Shown here in pieces: positions 54,370 through 62,775 of a stretch of 64,000 bases of DNA (position 1 is the stretch's first letter; every line of letters begins with the position of its first letter). Source of the DNA: Bacteroidota bacterium (GTDB taxonomy: Bacteria; Bacteroidota; Bacteroidia; AKYH767-A; 2013-40CM-41-45). The translations under genes and the position numbers were made by a program. A model generated the notes under the pieces. The model saw only the letters and a program-made list of their open reading frames with translations, searched no databases and was not told the origin of the DNA. Where the stretch lies: positions 124,001 to 188,000 of the forward strand of contig JADKKE010000006.1 in NCBI GenBank assembly GCA_016720655.1, given 5' to 3'.

Positions 54370-55122
54370 ATGAAAAAGGTACTCTATACATTCCTCCTTA
54401 TTTTCCCGGCATTCATCTATGCACAGCAGGCGCCCAAAACTGTTCCACTGATCCAGAAAGGTGAAAAAACCGAAAACAAAGCGGATACCATTGTATCAAA
54501 AGATCCACTTGATCCATCACGGGAGTACATCATTATTCTGAATTTTAAAGGAGTCATGACTGAACAAGGCACCAAAGTGAGTGGCCGGAAAGATGGAGTC
54601 TGGAGGGAATACTCGAATGGAAATGGATTGCTTAGCAAAGTCACAGAATATAAAATGGGACGTAAACACGGCGCTTGTATTACTTTTTCTGTAATTGGTC
54701 AGGCCACATTGGACGAAACGTATGTGAACGATACTCTGCAGGGAAAACGAACAACTTATCTGAGCAACGGAAGAATCAAAACAACCGAATATTTTGTAAA
54801 CGGTATTCTTACCGGTGAAAAGAAAAGCTATTACGAAGACACAAAAATTCAGGAAGAAGCTTTTTACAAAAACGGAGTTCGTGAAGGTGTGAGCAAATGG
54901 TACAAACAGAATGGAAAAACAACTCTGGAATACTCCTACAAGAATGGAGAATTGCAAGGACCTGCAAAAGAATACGATGACAATGGCGTTATAAAACGCG
55001 AAGGAAATTACATTTCCAATAATGAAGAAGGAGAATGGAAAGTTTACGAGGATTCTGTTTTGGTGAAAAAGGTAATTTACAAAGGCGGACAAATATTCCG
55101 GGAAATTCCTGTGAAGAAATAA
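54370..55122 (+). CDS. Secreted YwqK/MORN-repeat protein
   Basis: 250 residues. A signal peptide (KKVLYTFLLIFPAFIYAQ) is followed by about seven YwqK/MORN-type repeats of 20-23 residues: GRKDGVWREYSNGNGLLSKV, MGRKHGACITFSVIGQATLD, NGILTGEKKSYYEDTKIQEE, NGVREGVSKWYKQNGKTTLE, NGELQGPAKEYDDNGVIKRE, NEEGEWKVYEDSVLVKKV. In Bacillus YwqK is described as an antitoxin, but this name spreads widely; no toxin gene is adjacent and the protein is exported, so a structural role is more likely. Confidence 0.88.
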   Translation: MKKVLYTFLLIFPAFIYAQQAPKTVPLIQKGEKTENKADTIVSKDPLDPSREYIIILNFKGVMTEQGTKVSGRKDGVWREYSNGNGLLSKVTEYKMGRKHGACITFSVIGQATLDETYVNDTLQGKRTTYLSNGRIKTTEYFVNGILTGEKKSYYEDTKIQEEAFYKNGVREGVSKWYKQNGKTTLEYSYKNGELQGPAKEYDDNGVIKREGNYISNNEEGEWKVYEDSVLVKKVIYKGGQIFREIPVKK

Positions 55123-55155
55123 TGGGCCAATTGCAATACCGAATGAAGCCTTGAC

Positions 55156-55644
55156 TTACACTTCCAGGAGTGCTTTGTGCCAGCTTTCTTTCAGTGGAAC
55201 TTCCCATTTCGTGTTCAGATCAATTTTGCTTTGAACCAGGTTATTGAATACAATTGTATCCGCGGTAATTTCTCCTTTTTCCATTTTCTCTTCGAAAATA
55301 GTGCGGTTCACAACGCTGACATTGTCGGCAGTTTTAAATGCAAATAACATCCTGTTCATGAGCGAAAGATTCATTTCCTTTTCCAGATTCTGGATGAAGT
55401 GAACAGACTTATCAATCGAACAACCGCTTGCAGCCGCTTGTTTTTCGTCGATCATCATCACGATAAATCTATCGTATCGTATTTCATAACTGGCAAGCAA
55501 AGCCTGATCGTGCGCTGTCCAGTTTGCAAGAAATGCTTTAATTTTTTGATCAATGGCTTCCACATCTGTTGATGTAAATGCTCGGTCGGATTGATATACC
55601 CATACTCGCGAGTGATCCGGCATGGAAGTGAACGGACTATACAT
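55156..55644 (-). CDS. Conserved Bacteroidota protein of unknown function
   Basis: 162 residues, soluble, no signal peptide. Conserved features: DHSRVWVYQSDRAFTSTDVEAIDQKIKAFLANWTAHD, then YDRFIVMMIDEKQAAASGCSIDKSVHFI and NTKWEVPLKESWHKALL. Relatives are often labelled ABC transporter ATPase, but no Walker motif is present, so that label is not supported. I assign no function. It is on the minus strand, downstream of the MFS gene. Confidence 0.82.
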   Translation of the reverse strand: MYSPFTSMPDHSRVWVYQSDRAFTSTDVEAIDQKIKAFLANWTAHDQALLASYEIRYDRFIVMMIDEKQAAASGCSIDKSVHFIQNLEKEMNLSLMNRMLFAFKTADNVSVVNRTIFEEKMEKGEITADTIVFNNLVQSKIDLNTKWEVPLKESWHKALLEV

Positions 55645-55732
55645 AGCAATTTCTTTATACTTGTTGAAGTGTGATAATTTTAAGCGATTCGATTTTAAGC
55701 GGATCGAATGACAAAGATACGGATAAGTTTTA

Positions 55733-56989
55733 TCAGGCCTTACTCAGGTCGAGTTTACGCATTTCCGGCAGTGCTACACCAGCCGCTGCTACAGATGTAA
55801 GTGCAATGGATCCGCCAATGATTACCGACGGAATCAAACCCAGAAGTTTTGCTGCAAATCCGGATTCAAAGGCACCAATTTCATTGGAGGAACTAATAAA
55901 CATAGTACTTACAGAAGAAACCCTGCCGCGCATATGGTCCGGAGTCATCAATTGCATGATCAACGAACGGATGACGACACTTACATTGTCGAATGCTCCG
56001 CTCAGTGCAAGAATAAACAAGGAGAGATAAAAATTTCTGCTCAGTGCAAATGCAATCATGCAAACAGAAAATCCGGCCACACAAAACAACAAGCGTTTGC
56101 CTGCATTTTTTAATGGAGGATACCGTGTCATATACAATGCAATGATGACGGACCCGGCAAAGGGAGCGGCACGTAGAAAACCAAAGCCTTTTTCTCCTAC
56201 ATGCAATATATCGCTGGCAAAACTGGGTAACATCGCAGTTGCTCCTCCGAAAAGTACTGCAATCAGGTCAAGTGTGAGCGCTCCCAATATAGCCTGGTTG
56301 CTAAATACGAATCGCAAACCTTCCCGGATGTTGCTCATCATTTTCTCGCCGGGTTTTATCTCCTGTATCGGTTGTGGAGGAATTCTGACGATCTGAAGAA
56401 ATCCAATCAGCATACACACCAGCACTACAATGTAGGAAGTATTCTTTCCGAAGAAGCCCAGCATTAGTCCGCCACCGGATGAGCCAAGTACGACAGCAAT
56501 GTGCCAGAATGTGCTGTTCCATGCCGAAGAGTTTGCATACGCTTCCCTTGGGACCACTTGTGTCATGAGTGGAAATTGTGCCGGACTGTAAAACCCGCGC
56601 AGAATCCCGATACCGAACATGATCACATAAAATGGAAATGCGGATTGCTGGCTCAGCGGAAGACTGGAATAATGATAGGACAAATACGTGAGTATTCCGG
56701 TACAGACTATCATCAATCCCTGAACCCAAACCAGGATTTTCCGTCGGTCACTTCGATCCGAAATATAACCGCCATACAAAGCCAGACCAACAGCCGGAAT
56801 AGCTTCTGCAAGTCCGATGAAACCAAGGGATAAAGGATCGTGTGTAATTTCATATACCTGCCAACTCAATACAACAAATTGTATTTGCAAAGCGAGTGTG
56901 AGCATGAACTTTGAGAAAATAAATCTTCTGAAATTCAAATGCTGAAAAGCCAGAAAAGATTCTTTATTTCCTAGTAATGGTTTTGTCAT
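55733..56989 (-). CDS. MFS transporter, EntS-like
   Basis: 418 residues with twelve hydrophobic helices and the MFS motif between TM2 and TM3 (LYGGYISDRSDRRKILVWVQG). The opening FLAFQHLNFRRFIFSKFMLTLALQIQFVVLSWQVYEIT and the block GSSGGGLMLGFFGKNTSYIVV resemble exporters of the enterobactin-exporter EntS group. Substrate unknown. It lies 31 bases downstream of the ABC-F gene and on the same strand, so an operon is possible. Confidence 0.9.
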   Translation of the reverse strand: MTKPLLGNKESFLAFQHLNFRRFIFSKFMLTLALQIQFVVLSWQVYEITHDPLSLGFIGLAEAIPAVGLALYGGYISDRSDRRKILVWVQGLMIVCTGILTYLSYHYSSLPLSQQSAFPFYVIMFGIGILRGFYSPAQFPLMTQVVPREAYANSSAWNSTFWHIAVVLGSSGGGLMLGFFGKNTSYIVVLVCMLIGFLQIVRIPPQPIQEIKPGEKMMSNIREGLRFVFSNQAILGALTLDLIAVLFGGATAMLPSFASDILHVGEKGFGFLRAAPFAGSVIIALYMTRYPPLKNAGKRLLFCVAGFSVCMIAFALSRNFYLSLFILALSGAFDNVSVVIRSLIMQLMTPDHMRGRVSSVSTMFISSSNEIGAFESGFAAKLLGLIPSVIIGGSIALTSVAAAGVALPEMRKLDLSKA

Positions 56990-57020
56990 AATGGATTTCT
57001 TCCAGCATCAAAAAAAAATA

Positions 57021-58910
57021 TTATGCCAATTCAGACAATTCCAGCCAGCGCATCGACTTTTCATCAATTTCCTGAATCACCTGCTCCATTCGTAGAGCCC
57101 ACTCCTGCAATTGTATGTGTGTGGCTTCTGTCCCTCCCATCTGATCCTCAAGACCAAGCTTTTCTTTCTCCAGTAATTCTATTGCTTTGCCAAGGTTTTC
57201 ATATTCCAGTCTTTCCTTATACGAAAGCTTTTTCTTATCGCCCTTGTTGGTATTGTCTCTCTTTTTTTGTTCCTCGACTTCTTTGTTTTTAGCACGAGCG
57301 GCTTCCTTCTCTTTCTCTTCTTCCACCATTCTCCATTCGGTGTAAGTTCCATTGTAATCTTTAATAACACCATTGCCTTCAAAGATGAACAGATGATCCA
57401 CCAGTTTATCCATGAAATACCTGTCGTGGCTCACGATGATTAAACATCCTTTGTAATTCAACAGAAATTCTTCCAGAATTCCCAATGTTAACAAGTCAAG
57501 ATCATTGGTGGGTTCATCCAAAATCAAAAAGTTGGGATTCCGGATTAAGACAGTCAGCAAATGCAAACGTCTTCGTTCTCCCCCGCTGAGTTTGGATACA
57601 TAAGTGAATTGCTGTTCAGGTGGAAATTGAAAAAGATTCAGAAATTGAGATGCAGAAACTTTGGAACCGTCGCTCAACTGAATGACTTCAGCGTAATCTT
57701 TGACAACTTCAATAACACGTTTATCATCCTTCAATTCCAGACCTTGCTGAGAATAGTAACCGAAGATAATAGTATCCCCAACATTGATCTTTCCACTGTC
57801 CGGGAGTTCTTTGCCTGTTAAGAGATTCAGGAAAGTTGATTTCCCGGCTCCATTTTTTCCGACAATTCCAATTCGTTCACCGGTCCGGAACGTATAGTCA
57901 AATCCATTCAGGATCGTCAATTCATCGAATCGTTTATTTACTTTTTTCAATTCAATCACCTTGCCGCCGATGCGATTCATTTTCACATCGAGCTCTATCG
58001 TGCCTTGTGTTTTTTTACCTGCGGCTTTATCTTTCAGTTCATAGAAAGAATCTATTCTTGCTTTTGATTTTGTTCCTCTCGCTTTGGGCATTCTCCGCAT
58101 CCATTCCAACTCAGTGCGCATCAGATTGCGGGCCTTGTCTGTTTCCTGCGATTCGTTCCATTCCCGTTCAGCTTTCTTCTCCAGAAAATAAGAATAGTTC
58201 CCTTCATAGGTAAACAAGCGATTATTCTCAAGTTCAATGATTTTATCGCAAATATTATCGAGAAAATACCTGTCGTGTGTCACGAGTAATAGCGAAAGCT
58301 GAGAACGCGTGAGAAATTCTTCCAGCCATTCAACCATCTCCACATCGAGGTGATTCGTTGGCTCATCCATGATCAACAGTTCTGCCGGTTCGATGAGTGT
58401 CTTTGCAAGGGCAATTCTTTTCCGTTGTCCTCCGGAAAGCTGTCGCACCTTTTGATCAAGGTGATGGATGTTCAGTCGTGACAACACCTGACGAACACGC
58501 ACTTCGTAATCCCAGGCATGTGCATCGTCCATTTTGGAAGCTGCTTCCTCCAATGCTTTTTGAGTAATCGGCGAATGTGCTTCTGCATCAGCTTCCAGAC
58601 ATGCTTCGTATTCCTTCAGCAGACGAATAATGGGATTGTCCATACTAAAAATAACTTCCAGCACAGTCTTTTGTGTATCCAAAAAAGGATCCTGATCGAG
58701 ATAAGCAACACGGATATCTTTCCGCATGGTCACATCACCGGAATCCGCATTGTCTTGTCCGGCCAGGATTCGCATCAGCGTGGTTTTTCCGGTTCCGTTC
58801 CGTGCAATCAACGCAACTTTCTCGCCTTTTGCAATCCCAAAACTTATTCCGTCGAAAAGAATTTTCTCTCCATAGGATTTACTCAGATTTTCAACAGATA
58901 ACAAATTCAT
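57021..58910 (-). CDS. ABC-F family ATPase (Uup-like)
   Basis: 629 residues, two ABC domains without membrane segments. Walker A sites ARNGTGKTT and GKNGAGKST, signatures LSGGQRKR and LSGGERRR, and Walker B motifs LLIMDEPTNHLD and FLILDEPTNDLD. The ABC-F linker lies between the two domains (ERAWNESQ/MRRMPKARGTKSKARIDSF region). The C-terminal coiled coil (YKERLEYENLGKAIELLEKEK) is of the Uup type. ABC-F proteins act on ribosomes or, for Uup, in DNA-related stress. The exact function is not predictable. Confidence 0.94.
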   Translation of the reverse strand: MNLLSVENLSKSYGEKILFDGISFGIAKGEKVALIARNGTGKTTLMRILAGQDNADSGDVTMRKDIRVAYLDQDPFLDTQKTVLEVIFSMDNPIIRLLKEYEACLEADAEAHSPITQKALEEAASKMDDAHAWDYEVRVRQVLSRLNIHHLDQKVRQLSGGQRKRIALAKTLIEPAELLIMDEPTNHLDVEMVEWLEEFLTRSQLSLLLVTHDRYFLDNICDKIIELENNRLFTYEGNYSYFLEKKAEREWNESQETDKARNLMRTELEWMRRMPKARGTKSKARIDSFYELKDKAAGKKTQGTIELDVKMNRIGGKVIELKKVNKRFDELTILNGFDYTFRTGERIGIVGKNGAGKSTFLNLLTGKELPDSGKINVGDTIIFGYYSQQGLELKDDKRVIEVVKDYAEVIQLSDGSKVSASQFLNLFQFPPEQQFTYVSKLSGGERRRLHLLTVLIRNPNFLILDEPTNDLDLLTLGILEEFLLNYKGCLIIVSHDRYFMDKLVDHLFIFEGNGVIKDYNGTYTEWRMVEEEKEKEAARAKNKEVEEQKKRDNTNKGDKKKLSYKERLEYENLGKAIELLEKEKLGLEDQMGGTEATHIQLQEWALRMEQVIQEIDEKSMRWLELSELA

Positions 58911-59016
58911 AATTCAGAGTCAGCACTCGGGTAAATTCCACTATGGATAAATAGAACCGAACAATTTTTATTTGCAAAAACAAAAACGTTCCGTTAAAAA
59001 TAATTTGACTAAAATT

Positions 59017-59559
59017 TTAATCCTTACTTCCTTTTTCTCCTACAAAATAATCCGTTGAATATTTGAATAAGACATTGAAAGTAGTAAGCGAACCATAACA
59101 ACGTGTGATGTATTGTTGAATATTCACTTTATCATCTTCCGTTAACTTGTCGTGAGAATTGATCCGCTGTTCCAAAACACGCAGTCGATCACGCAGCATC
59201 ACAATTTTATTGAAGAACACATCGATCGGAACTTCCTTCGATTTGAGAGAAGTGTCCCCGGGTTTCATGATGAGAGTCCCTCCTGTCCACTTCTGACCGA
59301 TTTCGACACGCTCCTGCATGTCAGAATACTTTTTGATGATGTTTACGAGCAGCACTTCAATATCCGCCAGACTCACCAAATCATTGTCTGCATCATTCGC
59401 ATCGATGATCTCGAGCTCACTATCCGTTCTCTCAATATCACGCATCCCGTGTTGCATGAAAGTAATCACATATTCTTCCGGTTTAATCTGAACGACTACT
59501 CCATCCCCAAATTGAGGATGCCGGATCCGGGAACCAATACCAAGGCTAATTTTTTGCAT
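59017..59559 (-). CDS. Conserved protein with N-terminal Tudor/SH3-like domain
   Basis: 180 residues. The N-terminal SH3-like barrel (IGSRIRHPQFGDGVVVQIKPEEYVITFMQHGMRDIE) resembles the UvrD/PcrA Tudor and CarD-type domains that bind RNA polymerase or nucleic acids. The rest is helical with a long charged coiled coil (VMLRDRLRVLEQRINSHDKLTEDDKVNIQQYI). No signal peptide. It may link a helicase or polymerase partner to another protein, but this is inference from the fold. The gene stands alone, with a -7 element upstream. Confidence 0.8.
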   Translation of the reverse strand: MQKISLGIGSRIRHPQFGDGVVVQIKPEEYVITFMQHGMRDIERTDSELEIIDANDADNDLVSLADIEVLLVNIIKKYSDMQERVEIGQKWTGGTLIMKPGDTSLKSKEVPIDVFFNKIVMLRDRLRVLEQRINSHDKLTEDDKVNIQQYITRCYGSLTTFNVLFKYSTDYFVGEKGSKD

Positions 59560-59577
59560 GAGGTTTCTTTATTGGTG

Positions 59578-59585
59578 CAAATTTA
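59578..59585 (-). promoter_or_regulatory. -7 element of the Tudor-like gene
   Basis: TAAATTTG on the minus strand, 18 bases before the ATG at 59559. Confidence 0.45.
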
Positions 59586-59638
59586 TGTAAACAGCTGAAA
59601 GAAGGCCGCTGAATATTTATCGATTTAGAAAAAATATC

Positions 59639-59854
59639 ATGTACAGACCTTTGAAAATTAATTCCATTCACCGCTCAAATTCAGGTTCTTACCTCAATCA
59701 ATGGTTAAGAGATGTTAAACATTGTCATTTTAGTGTCAATGTCGGCAATCGTTACAACAATAGAGCGCTTTATGCGTTTCTTGTTATAGTTTTTGTGTTC
59801 ATGTTTTTCGTGTGGGGGGCCGTTGGGGTAAAAGCCAACGGCTCTTCTTTTTAA
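59639..59854 (+). CDS. Doubtful 71-aa reading frame with one membrane helix
   Basis: The frame from ATG 59639 gives a basic N-terminus and one strong hydrophobic segment (ALYAFLVIVFVFMFFVWGAVG). Its last codons lie in a terminator hairpin, which argues that it is not a normal gene. It could be a small membrane peptide or an RNA leader. Low confidence. Confidence 0.25.
   Translation: MYRPLKINSIHRSNSGSYLNQWLRDVKHCHFSVNVGNRYNNRALYAFLVIVFVFMFFVWGAVGVKANGSSF
59819..59852 (+). terminator. Terminator-like hairpin
   Basis: A perfect 8-bp stem GCCGTTGG / CCAACGGC with an 8-base loop, followed by TCTTCTTTTT. No clear gene feeds it on the plus strand except the doubtful frame at 59639. Confidence 0.65.
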
Positions 59855-59857
59855 GGC

Positions 59858-59940
59858 GGTTCAAGGTTTAAGGTTTAGGTCCTGTTCAAGTGTTCTTGGT
59901 TCAGAGTTCCGTGTTCAGTGTTCCGTGTTCTGTGTGTAGA
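59858..59940 (+). repeat. GTTCNNN heptamer array, forward
   Basis: Starts with GGTTCAA, GGTTTAA, GGTTTAG, then after a break GTTCTTG, GTTCAGA, GTTCCGT, GTTCAGT, GTTCCGT, GTTCTGT, GTGTAGA. Confidence 0.88.
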
Positions 59941-60040
59941 TAGTGTTGTGCTTGATTGAACTTAGAAGCACGAACCGATTTGTGTAGATACATACTGAAC
60001 ACTTAGCAAGGAACAGCACTACTATCCCGCTCGCTAAACC

Positions 60041-60100
60041 CAGAACACGAAACCCTGAACCGAAACCCGGAACTTTGAACCTGGAACTCTGTAAACTGAA
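60041..60100 (-). repeat. GTTCNNN heptamer array, inverted
   Basis: On the plus strand NNNGAAC units: CCAGAAC, ACGAAAC, CCTGAAC, a slip, CCGGAAC, TTTGAAC, CTGGAAC, then TGAAC. Imperfectly complementary to the array at 59858. Confidence 0.82.
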
Positions 60101-60196
60101 CTCTAACCTGCAAACCAAATTGTAAATTTTTAAAATTGCCACGCATTATTGTTACCTTCGAAGCGATTTAAATGAGTACCAAATGGACGATCATCC

Positions 60197-61576
60197 ATGT
60201 TTAGTGAACAAGAAAAAGAGCTGCTTGCCGAGCGTATGGTTACCGGCAATCTCTACAAACTGAAACACTTAACCGAGTCCGTTCAGCCTGAAGAGCTTGC
60301 GGAGCTGATCAATGAATCCAAGCATATAGATGTTCGTAAAGTTTTCCAGGTACTGGAAGCGGAGAAGGCAATCAAAACTTTTGAGAACCTCGACTTCGAT
60401 ATCCAGGAGGAATTGCTGGGCACTTTTAGTGTTGAGCAACTCTCGCATACCTTAAATCAGATTTCTCCGGATGACCGGACTGCTCTTTTCGAAAAACTTT
60501 CTCAGGAAACACTGCAGAAGTATCTGAGTCTGCTCAGCGATGAAGAGCGGAAGACAGCAAACCAATTGCTGCAATATCCTGAAGACAGTATTGGCCGATT
60601 GATGACACCGGATTTTATTTCGGTGAAAGAAGACTGGACGATTCAGCAGGTTTTGGATTATATCCGCAAGTATGGAAAGGATTCGGAAACACTCAATGTG
60701 ATTTATGTAACGGATCCAAAAGGTTTTCTGCAGGACGATATTAAGGTACGTGATTTTCTCCTTGCTCCTCTTGACAAAAAAGTTGGCGACCTGATGACAC
60801 GTCAGGTTGTTGCTTTGTATGCACGCGATGACCAGGAAAAAGCCATTGATATTTTCAAACAAACCAATCGTGTCGCGCTTCCTGTAACAGATTTCAATGG
60901 ATTGCTTCTGGGTATCGTCACCTTTGACGATATGATGGATGTAATCGAAGAAGAAGATACTGAGGATATCCAGAAATTTGGGGGTACTGAAGCTTTGTCA
61001 GAACCTTACCTCAAAGTTTCATTGCGGGAAATGGTCAGCAAACGTGCAGGCTGGCTCATTATCCTTTTTCTTGGTGAAATGCTCACTGCAAGTGCAATGG
61101 GTTTTTTCAATGATGAACTCAATAAAGCCGTTGTTCTTGCCTTGTTTGTTCCACTGATAATTTCATCGGGAGGTAACAGCGGTTCTCAGGCTGCAACTCT
61201 CATCATACGCGCCATGGCACTTGGAGAAATCACTCTTTCAAATTGGTGGCGTGTAATGCGGAGAGAATTTCTTTCCGGATTATTGTTGGGTACACTTTTG
61301 GGGCTCATCGGATTCATGCGGATAGCTGCCTGGACATTGTTCACCGATCTGTATGGACCACATTGGTTATTGATCGCATTCACAGTCGGCTTCACCCTCA
61401 TTGGTGTTGTCTTGTGGGGAACACTTTCCGGTTCGATGTTGCCTATGCTCCTGAAAAAGTTAGGCTTTGACCCGGCCGTCTCTTCAGCCCCATTCATTGC
61501 TACATTGGTTGATGTAACAGGTCTGATTATTTATTTTTCGATTGCCTTTTTAATTTTGAAAGGTACACTTCTCTGA
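60197..61576 (+). CDS. mgtE: Magnesium transporter MgtE
   Basis: 459 residues. MgtE_N superhelical domain (MVTGNLYKLKHLTESVQPEELAELINES), two CBS domains (YPEDSIGRLMTPDFISVKEDWTIQ; VGDLMTRQVVALYARDDQEKAI), then five membrane helices with the hallmark SGGNSGSQAATLIIRAMALGE and FIATLVDVTGLIIYFSIAFLIL. It is a Mg2+ channel gated by Mg2+ bound in the CBS/N domains. Complete and in frame. Preceded by a repeat-rich leader. Confidence 0.96.
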   Translation: MFSEQEKELLAERMVTGNLYKLKHLTESVQPEELAELINESKHIDVRKVFQVLEAEKAIKTFENLDFDIQEELLGTFSVEQLSHTLNQISPDDRTALFEKLSQETLQKYLSLLSDEERKTANQLLQYPEDSIGRLMTPDFISVKEDWTIQQVLDYIRKYGKDSETLNVIYVTDPKGFLQDDIKVRDFLLAPLDKKVGDLMTRQVVALYARDDQEKAIDIFKQTNRVALPVTDFNGLLLGIVTFDDMMDVIEEEDTEDIQKFGGTEALSEPYLKVSLREMVSKRAGWLIILFLGEMLTASAMGFFNDELNKAVVLALFVPLIISSGGNSGSQAATLIIRAMALGEITLSNWWRVMRREFLSGLLLGTLLGLIGFMRIAAWTLFTDLYGPHWLLIAFTVGFTLIGVVLWGTLSGSMLPMLLKKLGFDPAVSSAPFIATLVDVTGLIIYFSIAFLILKGTLL

Positions 61577-61603
61577 GTACAAACAATTAAGTGTCCCATC
61601 ATA

Positions 61604-62534
61604 TCATTTGGTCATAAATTTTATGATGACCCTCTCAAATTCGTCTTTTGATTCAACAAAAGGAAAATGTCCGCAAGATTCAAAAAGATAATATTCGGAA
61701 TTTTTTTAATGTTTTATGCAACTGCTCGTTGGCTTCCGGTGGAACAAAATCAGCTTCGGCTCCGCATAACAATGTGCGGCATTTCACTTTTTTCAATTCC
61801 GCTGTGAGATCGTAGGTGATCAGGGTGGAATCCTTATAGAGCGAATTCATCAGTTCTCTTGTCTTCACATAATTCGGTCGAAAAATCAAGGTCAGACTAT
61901 CGATGTATTCAGGATGAAAAAAAGAATTTTTCAGCAATAATTTGAAATACCTGCTTACAGTCTCAGGTGTGCTGTTTTTGAATTCAGCACTCGCAAGAAT
62001 TTCCTTTTTCTCCTTCGTAGTTTTTTCATCATCCCTGAGATCCATCATGCTGAAAGAGCTATCTCTCCAATAAGATGTTTGTGGGCTGGGATTGATCAAC
62101 ATCAGGCGCTGCAGACGATCGGGATACTTCACAGCGTAACGCATAGCAATGAGTCCGCCGAAAGAATGTCCCATCAGATTCATTTTGTCAATTTTGAAAA
62201 AGGCACGGATGGAATCCAGATCCTCAACAAACTGATTCATGTTCATACTTGAAGGATCTACATCAACCGGTGACCTCCCACTTCCACGTTGATCATAAAA
62301 AATCAAACGGTATTTGGAAGCAAGTGATAGCAACTGAGGCAGGAAATAAGTGTGTTCCATCCCCGGACCGCCATGAACGATGACTATTGGCTCCCCACTT
62401 CCAATCACACGACAATATATTTTAGTGCCTTTAACCTGCACCAGCATCTCCCTGTCAACCATTTTGGTTTTAGCCTGACCGGAGATAGACAAAAGCTGGC
62501 TCATGATAAGTATGGTAAGAATCCGAATGGACAT
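61604..62534 (-). CDS. Alpha/beta hydrolase, proline iminopeptidase-like, frameshifted near the C-terminus
   Basis: Signal-like N-terminus (RILTILIMSQLLSISGQ), oxyanion motif VIVHGGPGMEHTYF, nucleophile GHSFGG with Ser near residue 133, and Asp in LLCGAEADFVPP. The listed frame ends FRILSF at 61680. The next frame gives NSEYYLFESCGHFPFVESKDEF, which carries the catalytic histidine, and ends at 61604. The break is an A7 homopolymer with one A too many (61707-61713). The complete enzyme would have about 309 residues. Secreted or periplasmic; substrate unknown. Confidence 0.9.
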
Positions 62535-62775
62535 AATTTGATTTTATGCAAAGATATCAGGATTAATAATTGATCTCAAATCCGCTGATTGAGTACCCTC
62601 GGGAAAGATGGATTGGCTTGCGAATGACAAAAATCATGGTTCCATAAGATTCTGTAAAACAAACACATGCAAAGGTTATTTACATTTAGAAAAGATTATC
62701 CGAAAAGAATAGAAACTGAATTCTTAACTTGGGAAAATTAGCAATTTCAATTGCCCTTTGCGGTTAAAAGCATTA

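Larger units (their letters stand above)
59855..60196. other. 342-base intergenic region upstream of mgtE, largely repeat
   Basis: Holds a forward GTTCNNN array (59858-59940) and a mirrored array (60041-60100) in opposite orientation. About 100 bases of plain sequence lie between them, and mgtE leader sequence from 60101. A near-consensus -7 (TACCTTCG) lies near 60153. Confidence 0.7.

Noticed and set aside
54370..55122. YwqK toxin-antitoxin system
   Set aside because: The protein has a signal peptide and no adjacent toxin; the YwqK label reflects only shared MORN-like repeats.
55156..55644. ABC transporter ATPase annotation for the 162-aa protein
   Set aside because: No Walker A, Walker B or signature motif is present.
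5339..60100. CRISPR array
   Set aside because: The tandem arrays have 7-base units and no repeat-spacer structure; no cas genes are present.
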